Made by a program: the position numbers and the translations under genes
The notes under the pieces: generated by a model
Databases searched by the model: none
Seen by the model: only the letters and a program-made list of their open reading frames with translations
Told to the model about the DNA's origin: nothing
Assembly: GCA_019055375.1 (NCBI GenBank)
Contig: JAHQIW010006188.1
Span: 62,001-126,000, forward strand
DNA from: Parelaphostrongylus tenuis
Taxonomy: Eukaryota; Nematoda; Chromadorea; Rhabditida; Metastrongylidae
Reading direction: 5' to 3'
Length of the DNA: 64,000 nt
Part shown: in pieces, positions 1 through 8,905 of the stretch
How positions within the stretch are numbered: the first letter of the stretch is position 1
Layout of the letters: each line of letters starts with the position of its first letter

Positions 1-1375
1 TGGAAAAAACCGAAAATACCAAAGTATCAGGGTATTTCGGCAGAAGAAATAACCCTTCATTCTGCTGAAGTTACTAATGTCTTAAAATCATAAAGGAAAG
101 TAGGCGCTTTAAGAACACGGCAGTGTTGACACTGGGCTGAGTACTTTTTATTTCTTTTCAAAGGTTCTATGGTTTTTGCAAACGTAGACGTTTACGGAGC
201 TAATTTATTTCCCGCAAATTCTCCACATGCGCAGACAAAACAAATTTCCCTGTTGTCCATTCTGCACAGGGATGACGCATTTCAATGGCATAATGTTTGA
301 GAAACCAATTTGCCATTATTTCAGAAATCTAAAAAAGGTCAACCAAAAATAGTGACATGTTGTTCAATATTTGTAAAATAGATAATATGAGCCGTCTCTC
401 ATTTTGTCCTCTTAGAGCCCTCTAGATGTTTGTACCCCACAGCACTACGGTGTCAACTGAGCGTTGCTGTATCACTCTAGACAAAAAACTCCGCAAATTG
501 CATTCGATACTACTCTACCATTTTCACTAGTGTATAACAGTAAATATTATTCTTTGTTCACAGAACTGTTGTTCAAGATAGGCTGAACTTTGCATTACAA
601 AAAAACCCTCCACGAATGGCCCCTCTTCAAGTGGATCAAATTTCTTTGTAAAAAGCATTGCATTGTATGCAATATTGTTAGGTGATATTGAAAACTTTGA
701 ACCTCGGGCAAGAGTTGAACAAGCGTTTTACTCTTGTCGGGACGAGATATTGAGACCTTTTGTCGCAGAAGGAGTGATAGCAGAACGGAAGCCTTAAGTT
801 GATTAGTTCCTATTCCTTTCTTCTGTAAGCACTGCATGACTAATCACATTCGTCGTTTAGGCGTTTGAGTCTAGTGCTAGAGAAAGGCAACAAGCCAAAA
901 GATCACTCTACACAGCTGGAATTGTTGTCTGATGAAGAGCATTGATAGCAAACAAATGGACATGGCAGCCCATCACGAATAATTCTAGTTGGAATATGCT
1001 GTTGGAATCAAGAAGTCTTTTTCGATATTGAAAGAGTTCGCACTCCTTCGTGGAAAAGGAAACTAATTGATTTTTTGGTTGAAAATCTAGTCAATGTTAA
1101 CTTGAACTCTAAATGTCTTATAGCTATTTTTTTGGAGTGATACAACAATGATAGAAGTCTACCGAATTATCAGTTCCATAGTTTCTCTACCTAGCAAAAA
1201 TTGTCGGGGGTTGTTCGAAAAACGTCGCCACCGATAAAGGATGTTGATAAAATTTTGCCTAGTAGTTTAACATGAGTTTCCAATCGTTACAGTGTGTCGT
1301 GGTTATGTTTGGGATGGCCGGATTAAGAAAATTATCGAATTATATTCAACATAAGTGGGCAATCGTAATTGTAAT
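1..1375 (-). repeat. Block A: partial inverted copy of the large B/C repeat
   Basis: Read on the minus strand this stretch aligns with two separated parts of block C. Positions 1375 to about 800 match about 44190-44790, and about 795 to 1 match about 48140-48955. The 3.35 kb between those parts in C (the tRNA-Gly-like array and one foldback family) is absent here. The window starts inside the repeat, so its far end is not seen. No open frame is preserved in all copies. What the whole unit is remains unknown: a degraded non-autonomous element or a duplicated segment. Confidence 0.75.
670..797 (-). repeat. Foldback family F3, truncated copy in block A
   Basis: This is the inverted counterpart of 36065-36290 and 48083-48280. 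It keeps one arm with a degraded B-box-like GAGTTGAAC segment and the middle part, but stops at ACGGAAGCCTT, inside the tRNA-like A-box region. The second arm is missing. Confidence 0.6.
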
Positions 1376-1742
1376 GCACACTAAGCTAAGACTCCCTTAG
1401 TCACTTCTTAAAACGTTTCAAGTTTCTCAGGAAAGTGTGTGTTTATGGAGCACTGTCAATTCCCGCACCTTCTCCAAGGTGTATATACAAAACAAAATTT
1501 ATTGCTTTATAATTTGTATGATGCACACGTTTCTTATTGATTGAGCTAATTTCCGAAGGTGTGAAAGAACGATAAACTAAACAGCATTGACTGAGATCAA
1601 TCGGTTTTGAGCAACAACCTTGTAAACTTGGCAGTCACAAAACAATTATGATTAGTAGCTCCGCAAATAGAAAAAATTACTATGCTTGTGTAACAGTCAC
1701 GAGCTCCAATTTTTAACTCCTCTGCGAAGGTTCCAAAAAAAA

Positions 1743-1990
1743 TCACCTGAAAATTCGAAAGGTTTCCAGGAAAAGTAATCGATTTCCATTCACATTATAA
1801 GATCTGAAGTAATCCAAAACTACACTTACGAAATAAGCCTCAAGAAAATACTGTGCAATTTTTGCAGGAATTGAATGGCACACATCTGCTGAATTCAATG
1901 TGGTTACCCCTTTTTTCTCGCGGTGGATTATCGTGGAACTTATTCTCCAGCTTGCTCTGCAGCGTACCACAACATGGTCATCTGATCTGG
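1743..1990 (-). pseudogene. Decayed conserved frame, unknown protein
   Basis: The minus-strand reading shares the string TTLNSADVC and then an alternating pattern (AQYFLEA, VLDYFRSYNVN, RLLFLETF) with the plus-strand frame at 8165-8446. The shared amino-acid pattern runs for about 80 residues and starts upstream of the first methionine with DHVVVRCRA, so the methionine at 1970 is probably not a true start. I do not recognise the family. Agreement between two diverged copies suggests an ancestral coding segment, either a transposon protein or a host exon, now broken in both. The function is unknown. Confidence 0.35.
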
Positions 1991-2269
1991 ACGACCACTT
2001 GTCGATGAAAACTACTCAAGAGAATCAAAAATCGTTCTCAAAAATATTCTTTCGTTGAACGAGTGTGATTTCACGACTGGTCGTGTTGTATGAGGCAGAG
2101 AACTGCTCTACATGAGTATGCGAGACGTTACGAATGTGAGCGTGTTTGGCTATTTTGCCCCTTTCGTCAATCACAAATCGTTAGGTCAACGTATAGACTA
2201 TGTTATGAGTTTTTTTTAAATGAATTCTTGAATAACTATGAAGAAGCAGTCCTCAGTAGCAAATCCTTG

Positions 2270-2425
2270 TTGTAGCAGCTTCACGCTGTAGCAATTCTGT
2301 GTTGGAACAGTTCCGAATTATAGTAATACCGCGTCCTAGCACAATTCTGATGACGCAGTTCCGTGTCATAACATTTCCGCGCCTTAGCACTTCCGTACTG
2401 TGACAGTTCCATGTTGAATCAAGTC
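2270..2425. repeat. Degenerate minisatellite, ~17-nt unit
   Basis: Irregular repeats of a unit like GTAGCAGTTCCGTGTTG run across the stretch, each ending in a TTCC- or TTCTG-containing word. The same motif in reverse orientation fills 7740-7960, at the mirror position of the inverted duplication, so the array existed before the duplication. Confidence 0.6.
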
Positions 2426-2430
2426 TGTGA

Positions 2431-2784
2431 AATTGGCAGCTTTCGCATGATTTTGTTGCTGATTTGCTCTTCATTTGACTTACAATGATTAGACCGACAA
2501 AGACCGGCAATACCGCTGTTTTGGTATTCTTTCGCCTTACAACGGCTAAACCGCCAGTACCGTCTCTCCAGAAACGGCTCTCCATAGCCACGGCATTTGT
2601 TCAACCTTAATAGCTGCAAAACTGTTTGAGTTTTTTGACCGACCCTGCAGCCCTTGTGTAATACACAACCACTGAATGTCATCCGAGGTGCAAACCTTCA
2701 CGTGATACGCTTACCAACATTCCGCGCTTCCTAGTCCATTGACCGACCACTTCATATTGCAAAATCAACTCGCCACAATTCGGA
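2431..2784. other. No gene seen
   Basis: Two overlapping minus-strand frames cross this stretch, but neither shows a motif or splice context I can support. I see no internal repeat. Confidence 0.5.
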
Positions 2785-3065
2785 GAAATGACCTGAGACT
2801 ACTGCACCTCACCTACCGAGTAGCGCGTAGCTCTGATATCGCCCCATAGGATTATCATCTCTTTAGCGCTCTGGAACAGCATCTGCGGGAATAATTAAAC
2901 GACTGGAGCCAGCACACAAGTGGACTCACAACTTTTTGTTCGCCAGCCCTCATTCTTTCTGAGGGAAAGTATCCAGTCTTTGTCCAGGAATTGGTTGCTT
3001 CTCAATGATCATAGTGGTGATTACAATATTGATTGATTGTTCAAACAACAATTGGACTAACAGAG
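2785..3065 (+). pseudogene. Mariner transposase C-terminal fragment (SETMAR-like)
   Basis: After frameshifts the plus strand reads FSALEQHLRE, then FFASQPSFF, then SIQSLSRNW and GDYNID. This is the order expected for the end of a D,D34D mariner transposase: post-catalytic helix, FIASRPSDFF-like segment, RW motif and GDYF end. It aligns with a second copy at 24780-25215. The catalytic part and the N-terminal half are absent, and stops and frameshifts are present. It is a dead fragment. Confidence 0.6.
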
Positions 3066-4954
3066 GTGTCAAGATGCTACAGAAATTTTGAGACAACCCA
3101 TTATATACACAAAAAGCAAATGAGCATGTAGAGGAAATTATGGAGTTCCAGGGTGACACAAGACTTAAAGTCTTTTTTAGAACGGAAAAAATCTAGCTAA
3201 GTAGCAAAAATCGCAGGCCGTTGTGCATTGCGATACGCGACTGATCAGCTGCCGTTCTCATGGGAATATTACTGCGCTGCATTACCTGCGATTGTAAATT
3301 TGATTCAGACCTCGAAGGAAGACAATATACACATGCTGATTCAAACAAACATGCCTTATCGCCGACTCTGAGAAGTGTGTAATTTTAGTCTTTTTGTTTA
3401 AGTGATTTTTTAACACCGTTTTCTATCGATATATTCATATTTTGTAGGGTATTGCAAGAGTTCTCCAATCTTTTTCTACGTAAAATCTCACTCGAGAATG
3501 GTTTTTACGATTATGGTGGAGCTCAATACTTGATTGTATGCACCCTGCACTCAGTGTAGAACAAATGTGGAAACAGGTCAGTTATTCGAGCACCATTTTA
3601 GCAGGTATTTGAAGTGATAGTAGAATACTAAAAATGTAATGAATAATAATAATTCTTCAAATAATACCGAGGTCTCGAAAGGGTACAATAAAGTTGGAAT
3701 TCAAAATGGAAGTATTTGGGTACTGTGTCAAAAATGAATGTAGCAGATTTATTTGTGATAAAGGACGATGATTCACCGACACCTTGATTGTAGGATCGCT
3801 AGCAAACATGAAGCTCAGGGGTTGTATTCACACATTTCAATAAAAAAAAATACATTTGTTATCCCACGAGCTATTTCTTTTTGCAGAGCTTGCAGCGAGC
3901 TAGGTATACCTTCCTCAAAATAATGACTAACCTTTTAACGACGCTGCCTTTTCTAAGCTTCAGGTTTTTACTGACAACACACGGTGACCCCTTCCATAAG
4001 TATAAGCAGTTTTATGAAGAAAACAAATCACCGTCACGTCAACCATCAATCTCGAAAAAAAGCAGTTTTTTCGACGTTGAGGCTTGGTTAAAATTGATCT
4101 TATGAATTCACCACACATCTAATTTACGTACAGCAAACGTTATTATATTTTTACGCAGTTTTGTACGGGTGTGGCAACTCATATAGAATGTCAGTTCTTC
4201 GCAGCAAAGACAATCGTTCAGTCTGCGTTCTTAGATACGTCATTTCATCTACTCAGCCCAACCTTCTGCCCACCAAGAATGCGGTGCCTATTCTGACAGA
4301 TGCTGCCCAAGATGTAGCGCTTTCGTCAGGTAAATCAGGTGAAGAAAAAGTAGAGAGGATATAAAGTTGGCATAAGCTTTGCATACAGGAAATAATCAAC
4401 TTACTGTGCTGGTTGAAATGAAATGGAAACACCAGTCGTGCAGTAGCCAGCACCCGCCACGGAAGTGTTAAGACGGAGGTTTATTTCCGCCCAATGTCCA
4501 AGCGTGTATATCACTCAGCATTCACATATATTTGATCTCCTACTCGTTTTCGTCGATATTTTCTTGGTTCATGGTGAGATTTTTGTTTTCTTTCCAATAG
4601 AATGCTCCCATTCCACTGAACACGTCAATATTGTCTAAGAATTAGATTTTGATTCGATGATTTCATCTTGTCTGAACGCTTTTGTCAACTTATGTTTGAG
4701 TCAGTCCTACTGATGCTTCCTATCGCTTCTTTCTAGCCAAAACTTCACGCATTTTTGAGATTATAAACATAATCATGGGCATATAAATTTTCTAGATAGA
4801 CTCTTCTTAGCAGTGCTATCTTCAAACACGTGCCGAACACGCATATTCTCTGTGGGGGCAGCTAATTGAATTACCCGCGCAAGAATTCATGTGAGTGCTG
4901 AAGTTTCATGAAACGTAATATTAACGAAAGTGACAGGATGAAAAGCCGTATAGA
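3066..4954. other. Unassigned; three exon-like open stretches
   Basis: Three plus-strand stretches follow reasonable splice acceptors. 3437-3560 follows TTTTGTAG. 3887-4105 follows TTTTTGCAG and is open for over 200 nt. 4160-4331 follows TTTTTACGCAG, reads GCGNSYRMSVLRSKDNRS and ends at a GTAAAT donor. The phases do not chain into one model and I recognise no family. They could be remnants of a host gene or chance. The rest, including 4380-4954, shows nothing. Confidence 0.2.
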
Positions 4955-5420
4955 AAAAGAACATATGTTTTAACCTTGCACCCTCGTCAGTTGCACAGTG
5001 CCTTTCGCTTGGGCCAATCCGTCTCAGGGAGGAGCCCTCATGTATTGCATTGTGTAAGTGCTCACAACAGGCCACACGCATGGCTCAAAAATATCTATCA
5101 GGCATATTGAAATTTGAGTGTGGTCTAAAAACACTCGAGGCGAAAAGTATAATATATCTGACTATACCAGCCAAGAACAGTCGAGTGTATAGCACTTCTT
5201 GTTCGGTAATTTTATCACTCATCGGCCCGTTCAAAACGTTCGCCGACGACTCCCTTACGTAAGGGTGGCTCTCTACCGAGAGGGTTTGGCCCAGACGAAA
5301 GGCATTATACAGCTGACGAGGTTGTAAGGCCAAACCACTACAGTGTATTGCACTCCATAAGCGCTCATAACACAACACATGCATGGCTCAAAAATAATTG
5401 CTGCCAAGCATAGTGAAATT
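4955..5420. repeat. Rearranged hammerhead-bearing repeat, subfamily 3
   Basis: Two related units share GTATTGCA...AAG(T/C)GCTCA(C/T)AAC and a CATGGCTCAAAAAT box (about 5042-5110 and 5341-5400). The segment upstream of them, containing CTCGTCAG or CTGACGAG, is in opposite orientations in the two units. A third relative lies at 29560-29690. The layout suggests a repeat partly turned back on itself. A decayed hammerhead core lies in the second unit. Confidence 0.55.
5301..5356 (+). ncRNA. Hammerhead ribozyme remnant, subfamily 3
   Basis: The core CTGACGA lies at 5313-5319. It is followed by a possible stem II with GG and CC ends at 5320-5331, then AAACCAC-TACA-GTGTA, which gives a stem III hairpin (CAC/GTG) and a GUA cleavage site at 5345-5347. 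The expected GAAA is reduced to AAA, so base G12 is missing. Stem I pairs poorly. It is probably inactive. It is related in design to the better motif at 5808-5856. Confidence 0.45.
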
Positions 5421-5689
5421 TTAGCGCGGTTTCAAGAAACACCCGAAACAAATGGTACCGTAGAATAGTCGACGTTGGGGTTCTCTGCAGCATTTCATGC
5501 TGTTTCAAGAGAATCAGCTTCAATAATTTTACTCAATTTGTCGTTGTAAACTCCCAGTAGCCGTTTATAAACTTCTCATCTCCAAGGCTCTTGTCTCCTT
5601 TACGAGATTTCTTGAAGAACACTACAGAGCATTTTTATGTGTGTACGTTTTCAGCCGTTTCTGGGTAAAATGTATTATTGATATAGGGA
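5421..5689. other. No gene seen
   Basis: AT-rich sequence without a recognisable repeat or frame. Confidence 0.5.
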
Positions 5690-5759
5690 GTTGTTTCTGC
5701 TGCTTATGACCCATTCTGAACTCACAGTCACAACCGCTACATTTGCGCAAACCCAAATT

Positions 5760-6060
5760 CTTTTCCAAAAAAAGAATATTTTGAGCCCAAACGAGGTTGG
5801 TACGCCAGGGCCATACACCGGGGTTTCGGAGGTTTCGGCCTCCTCGTCAGTGACCCCGCCCCACGTTAAGCCCTGCACTGAAGCAAGGAGGGAGCCGTAT
5901 GTGGTGATGGCATAGTGTACAATGACACTGGTCCATCACCACTGTTCAGTCGATGGATTTCGGCTGGTAGACCAAATAATCCATATGATCGACTGTTTTT
6001 AAAACCTCGTGGTGAATATCTGGTATTAATTCCAAAAAAAAGAATTCTTTTCACAAGCTA
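5760..6060 (-). mobile_element. Hammerhead-bearing repeat (Penelope pLTR / retrozyme-like), subfamily 1
   Basis: The stretch matches the unit at 16240-16510. In both, the order on the plus strand is a hammerhead complement, then AAGCCCTGCA-TGAAGCAAGGAGGGAG, a GTGTACAATGACA box, CAGTCGATGGATTTCGGCTGG, and finally an A-rich TTCCAAAAAAAAGAAT end. Similar A-rich words occur at both ends here (5764 and 6029), consistent with one full unit plus the beginning of another. No coding frame is present. Such units are known as pLTRs of Penelope-like elements and as small non-autonomous retrozymes; which applies here is inference. Confidence 0.55.
5808..5856 (-). ncRNA. Type I hammerhead ribozyme, intact core
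   Basis: On the minus strand, 5' to 3': stem I GGGTCA, core CTGACGA, stem II GGAG/CTCC closed over GCCGAAAC, core GAA, a short stem III segment with A15.1 and U16.1, cleavage after GTA, and stem I partner TGGCCC. Stem I gives six pairs, one of them G-U. All conserved core bases (C3 U4 G5 A6 G8 A9 G12 A13 A14 A15.1 U16.1 H17) are present. Stem III is very short and nearly self-complementary, as described for hammerheads in Penelope-like elements, which often work as dimers. Likely role: self-cleavage of a multimeric retroelement RNA. Confidence 0.7.
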
Positions 6061-6184
6061 GAGTAATTATAAAATATACTGCAAGTGAAACGTCACTAGC
6101 AACAATACATAGAGGAGAAAATTTGCATTGAAATAATTTGCAACATGATCGCATCCAATCAATGATTTATTCGAATATCAAACG

Positions 6185-7735
6185 AGTGATTCCAACAATG
6201 TATAGGCCACCGTTACTTTTTCACCAACCTAGTAAAAACGCTGGGGCAGTCTTTCGACGCCGAGCTTTATGCCGTTTTTGAAACTTTTGGTCACATCAGT
6301 TTCAATGAGATCTTACTAGAGGAGAGAAAGCGCATAAATGCAGATATATGTCAGTTAGTTGATGAGGTTATTGTTATTGTAGTAGGATTTCTACAACTAT
6401 TTGCCTGTAACTTCAACATTGTTGCACACCTATGTATCCCTCAGCAACTCACCTTTCACATATTATAATCTTGCTTAGTATTTCTTCATCTCCATCCTCT
6501 GCGTTAAAAAAAGGTCAGAATCATCAGTGCTACCCATGAAATTTTTCTCAAGCGATCAAATGAAAGATTCTGCAAGGAAAAGTCTTTTCATGATTTTGGT
6601 GCTGAAGACTTCACTGGTCGACTTACGTTGGGCGACAAAAAGAATAGAGGATGGGGAAACATGGAAAACGAAATCAAACCAAAATTGAGTACCGTCTCGC
6701 ATAACTTCTACTTACAGCATTTTTCTTCCCGTGAATAATATTTTACGTTTAAGTATGCAAGGCTACAAATGATTTTGACGTACCCAGACTGATGGCATCG
6801 TGTTGAATAGTGGTTGTGTGTGAAGGAGCGAGCTACTACATGTGATATTGGTTCTATCACAAACGAAGTGATACTATTGCTATCGTACTGTTTTATTACT
6901 TTCATTGTTTCTTTTGCATCACTGCTTATCCTTGCAATGTTCGTTCTTTGGTTGTTGGCAAGTGAACAAACCTGATAGTTCAAATGTTGCTTCAACCACA
7001 TCAGATTTCCATTTTGGATAGGAACAATGATGCAGAAGGAACAATGAAAGTAATAGAACAAAACGATAGTAGTAGTCGCACTTCGCTTATGATAGAATCT
7101 CTATCAAGGTAGTAGCTCGCTCCCTTAACACTCAGCCCTCTACATAACCCTATGCGATCAGTCTGGGCTTTCAAAGTCATATGTATCCTTGCACACTTGA
7201 ACGTAAAATATCATTCACGGAAAGAAAAATGCTGCAAGTAGAAGTTATTCGAGACGGTACTCAATTTCGGTTTGATTTCCTTTTCCATGTTTTCCCATCC
7301 TATATTCCTTTTGTCGCCCAACGCAAGTCGACTAGTGAAGTCTTCAGCACTAAAATCAGGAAAAGGCTTTTCCGCAGATTCCTTCGTTTAATCGCTTAAA
7401 AAATTTACACGAGTACCACTGATGATTACAACCTTCTTTTGACGTAGAGGTTGGATATGAAGGAATAACAAACAAGATTACAATATCATGTGAATGGTGA
7501 GTTGCTGAGGGACACATAGGCGCACAACAGGGATGAAGTTGCAAACAATTAGTTGTAAGAATCCTGCAGCGATAACAATGACCTCATCAACTAACTGGTA
7601 TATGTCTGCCTGTCTGCGTTTTCTCTCCTCTAAAGAGACTACATAGAAGCTGATATGACCTACAATTCCAGGAGCGGCATAAAGCTCGACGTCTAAGGAC
7701 TGCCCCGGCGTTTTCGCTAGGTAGGTGCAAAACGG
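6185..7735. repeat. Large imperfect palindrome, centre near 6960
   Basis: 6240-6760 pairs with 7190-7700 reversed. Matching landmarks are GCATAAAGCTCG-GACTGCCCC, GATGAGGT(T/C)ATTGTTAT, GAAGACTTCACT-GTCGAC and CAAAAAGAATA. The 430-nt middle is itself inverted: GAGCGAGCTACTAC at 6826 faces GTAGTAGCTCGCTC at 7110. Arms are ~650 nt with many point differences and indels. No frame survives in both arms. It may be a foldback transposon or an old inverted dimer. The outer boundary at 7735 meets the right arm of the larger inverted duplication. Confidence 0.7.
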
Positions 7736-7739
7736 GCGT

Positions 7740-7960
7740 AGATTTGCTTCAACATGAAACTGCTAAGGCACTACGACACGGAACTGCGTCATCATAAAAG
7801 TGCTAGGACACGGAATTGCTCCAACACGGAACTGCCGCAATACGGATTCGTATCATCACAAAAGTGCTGAGACACGTAACTACTGAATCAGGACTGCTCC
7901 AACACAGAACTGCTACAACGTGAAGCTGCTACAACAAGTATCTGCTACTAAACTAAGAAT
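7740..7960. repeat. Degenerate minisatellite, mirror copy
   Basis: Repeats of a unit like CGGAACTGCTCCAACA with AAAAGTGCT(A/G)GGACAC interspersed. It is the reverse of the array at 2270-2425 and sits at the same place in the opposite duplication arm, but it is longer. Confidence 0.6.
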
Positions 7961-8164
7961 TGGCTCTTAATAGTTATTCCGAGTTCATGAAAAACTCATG
8001 ACATAGTCTGTACGTTAACTTTACAGTTTGTCATTGGTGGAAGAGATAAAATAGTACCAAACATGTTCACATTTGTAACTTCTCGATTATTTATGTAGAC
8101 CGAGTGCAGTTCTCTGCCTAATACAATACGATCAAACATGGAATCATACTCGCTCAACAAAAAG

Positions 8165-8446
8165 ATGTTTTTCGATTCTTGATTCGCTTGAGGCGTTCCC
8201 GTCGACAAGAGGTCTCATAGATCGCATGGCCATGTCGTGGTACGCTACAGAGCAATTATACAAGCCGGCGAACAAGTTCCGCAATCATCCACTAGAAAGA
8301 ATGTGGTAACCACATTGAATTCAGCAGATGTGTGCAATTCAATTCTTGCAGAAATTCAGCAGTATTGCTTCGAGGCTCATTTCGAAGGAGCCATTTTGGA
8401 TTACCTCAAAACTTATAATGTTAATGATTATCGATTACTCTTCTGA
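8165..8446 (+). pseudogene. Decayed conserved frame, unknown protein (second copy)
   Basis: Reads GHVVVRYRA, TTLNSADVCNS, LAEIQQYCFEAHF, LDYLKTYNVNDYRLLF and then a stop, parallel to the minus-strand frame at 1743-1990. The left neighbour 7996-8208 has an opposite-strand frame (GRELHSVYINN, REVTNVNMFG) that also has a counterpart in the other arm (2085-2200), so two convergent coding remnants may exist. I recognise neither. Confidence 0.35.
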
Positions 8447-8905
8447 GGAAACTTCAAATTTTCAAGTGATCCTTTTCCAAACCTTCCCAAAGGAGTAAAA
8501 AACTGCAGAGCATGTAACTGTTACACAAACAAGATAACACTCACTATACAATGAAAATGACTAACTTTCCTCCAATTTCAGGGTTACTAGTCATTACTGT
8601 TTTGGTAAGTGCTATTTTTACAAGGTTGTTGAAAACGTATTTATTTGGTCCACTTTCTATGCGTTTTGCTTTCTAAAACCGATTGACCTCAGTCTATGTT
8701 CCTTAGTCGTTCATTCTTGAACACCATCGCAAATTGGCTCAATCAATAAGAAAGATGTGCATAATACGAATTATACAGCAATAACTTTTGTTTTGTCTGT
8801 ACATCTTGGGAAAAGTACAAGAATTGACAGTGCTCCGTAAACACCCACCTTCGTGAGAAACTTGGAACGCTTGAAAGAGTGATTAAGGAAGCCTTAGCTT
8901 AGTGT

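Larger units (their letters stand above)
1376..2430 (-). repeat. Left arm of a ~1.1-kb inverted duplication
   Basis: The arm matches 7735-8905 in reverse orientation along its length. Matching landmarks are the AACATTGAATTCAGCAGATG-like core, the stretch around 1500-1620 (= 8680-8800 reversed) and the 1380-1450 end (= 8830-8905 reversed). The two arms are diverged but collinear. It holds the decayed frame at 1743-1990 and a minisatellite at 2270-2425. Confidence 0.7.
7735..8905 (+). repeat. Right arm of the ~1.1-kb inverted duplication
   Basis: Collinear with the reverse complement of 1376-2430. It ends at GAATTGACAGTGCTCC...GAAAGAGTGATTAAGG, matching 1380-1450 reversed. It adjoins the 6185-7735 palindrome directly, whereas the left arm is separated from that palindrome by 3.75 kb. 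Unequal insertion into one arm, or two independent events, would explain this. Confidence 0.7.
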
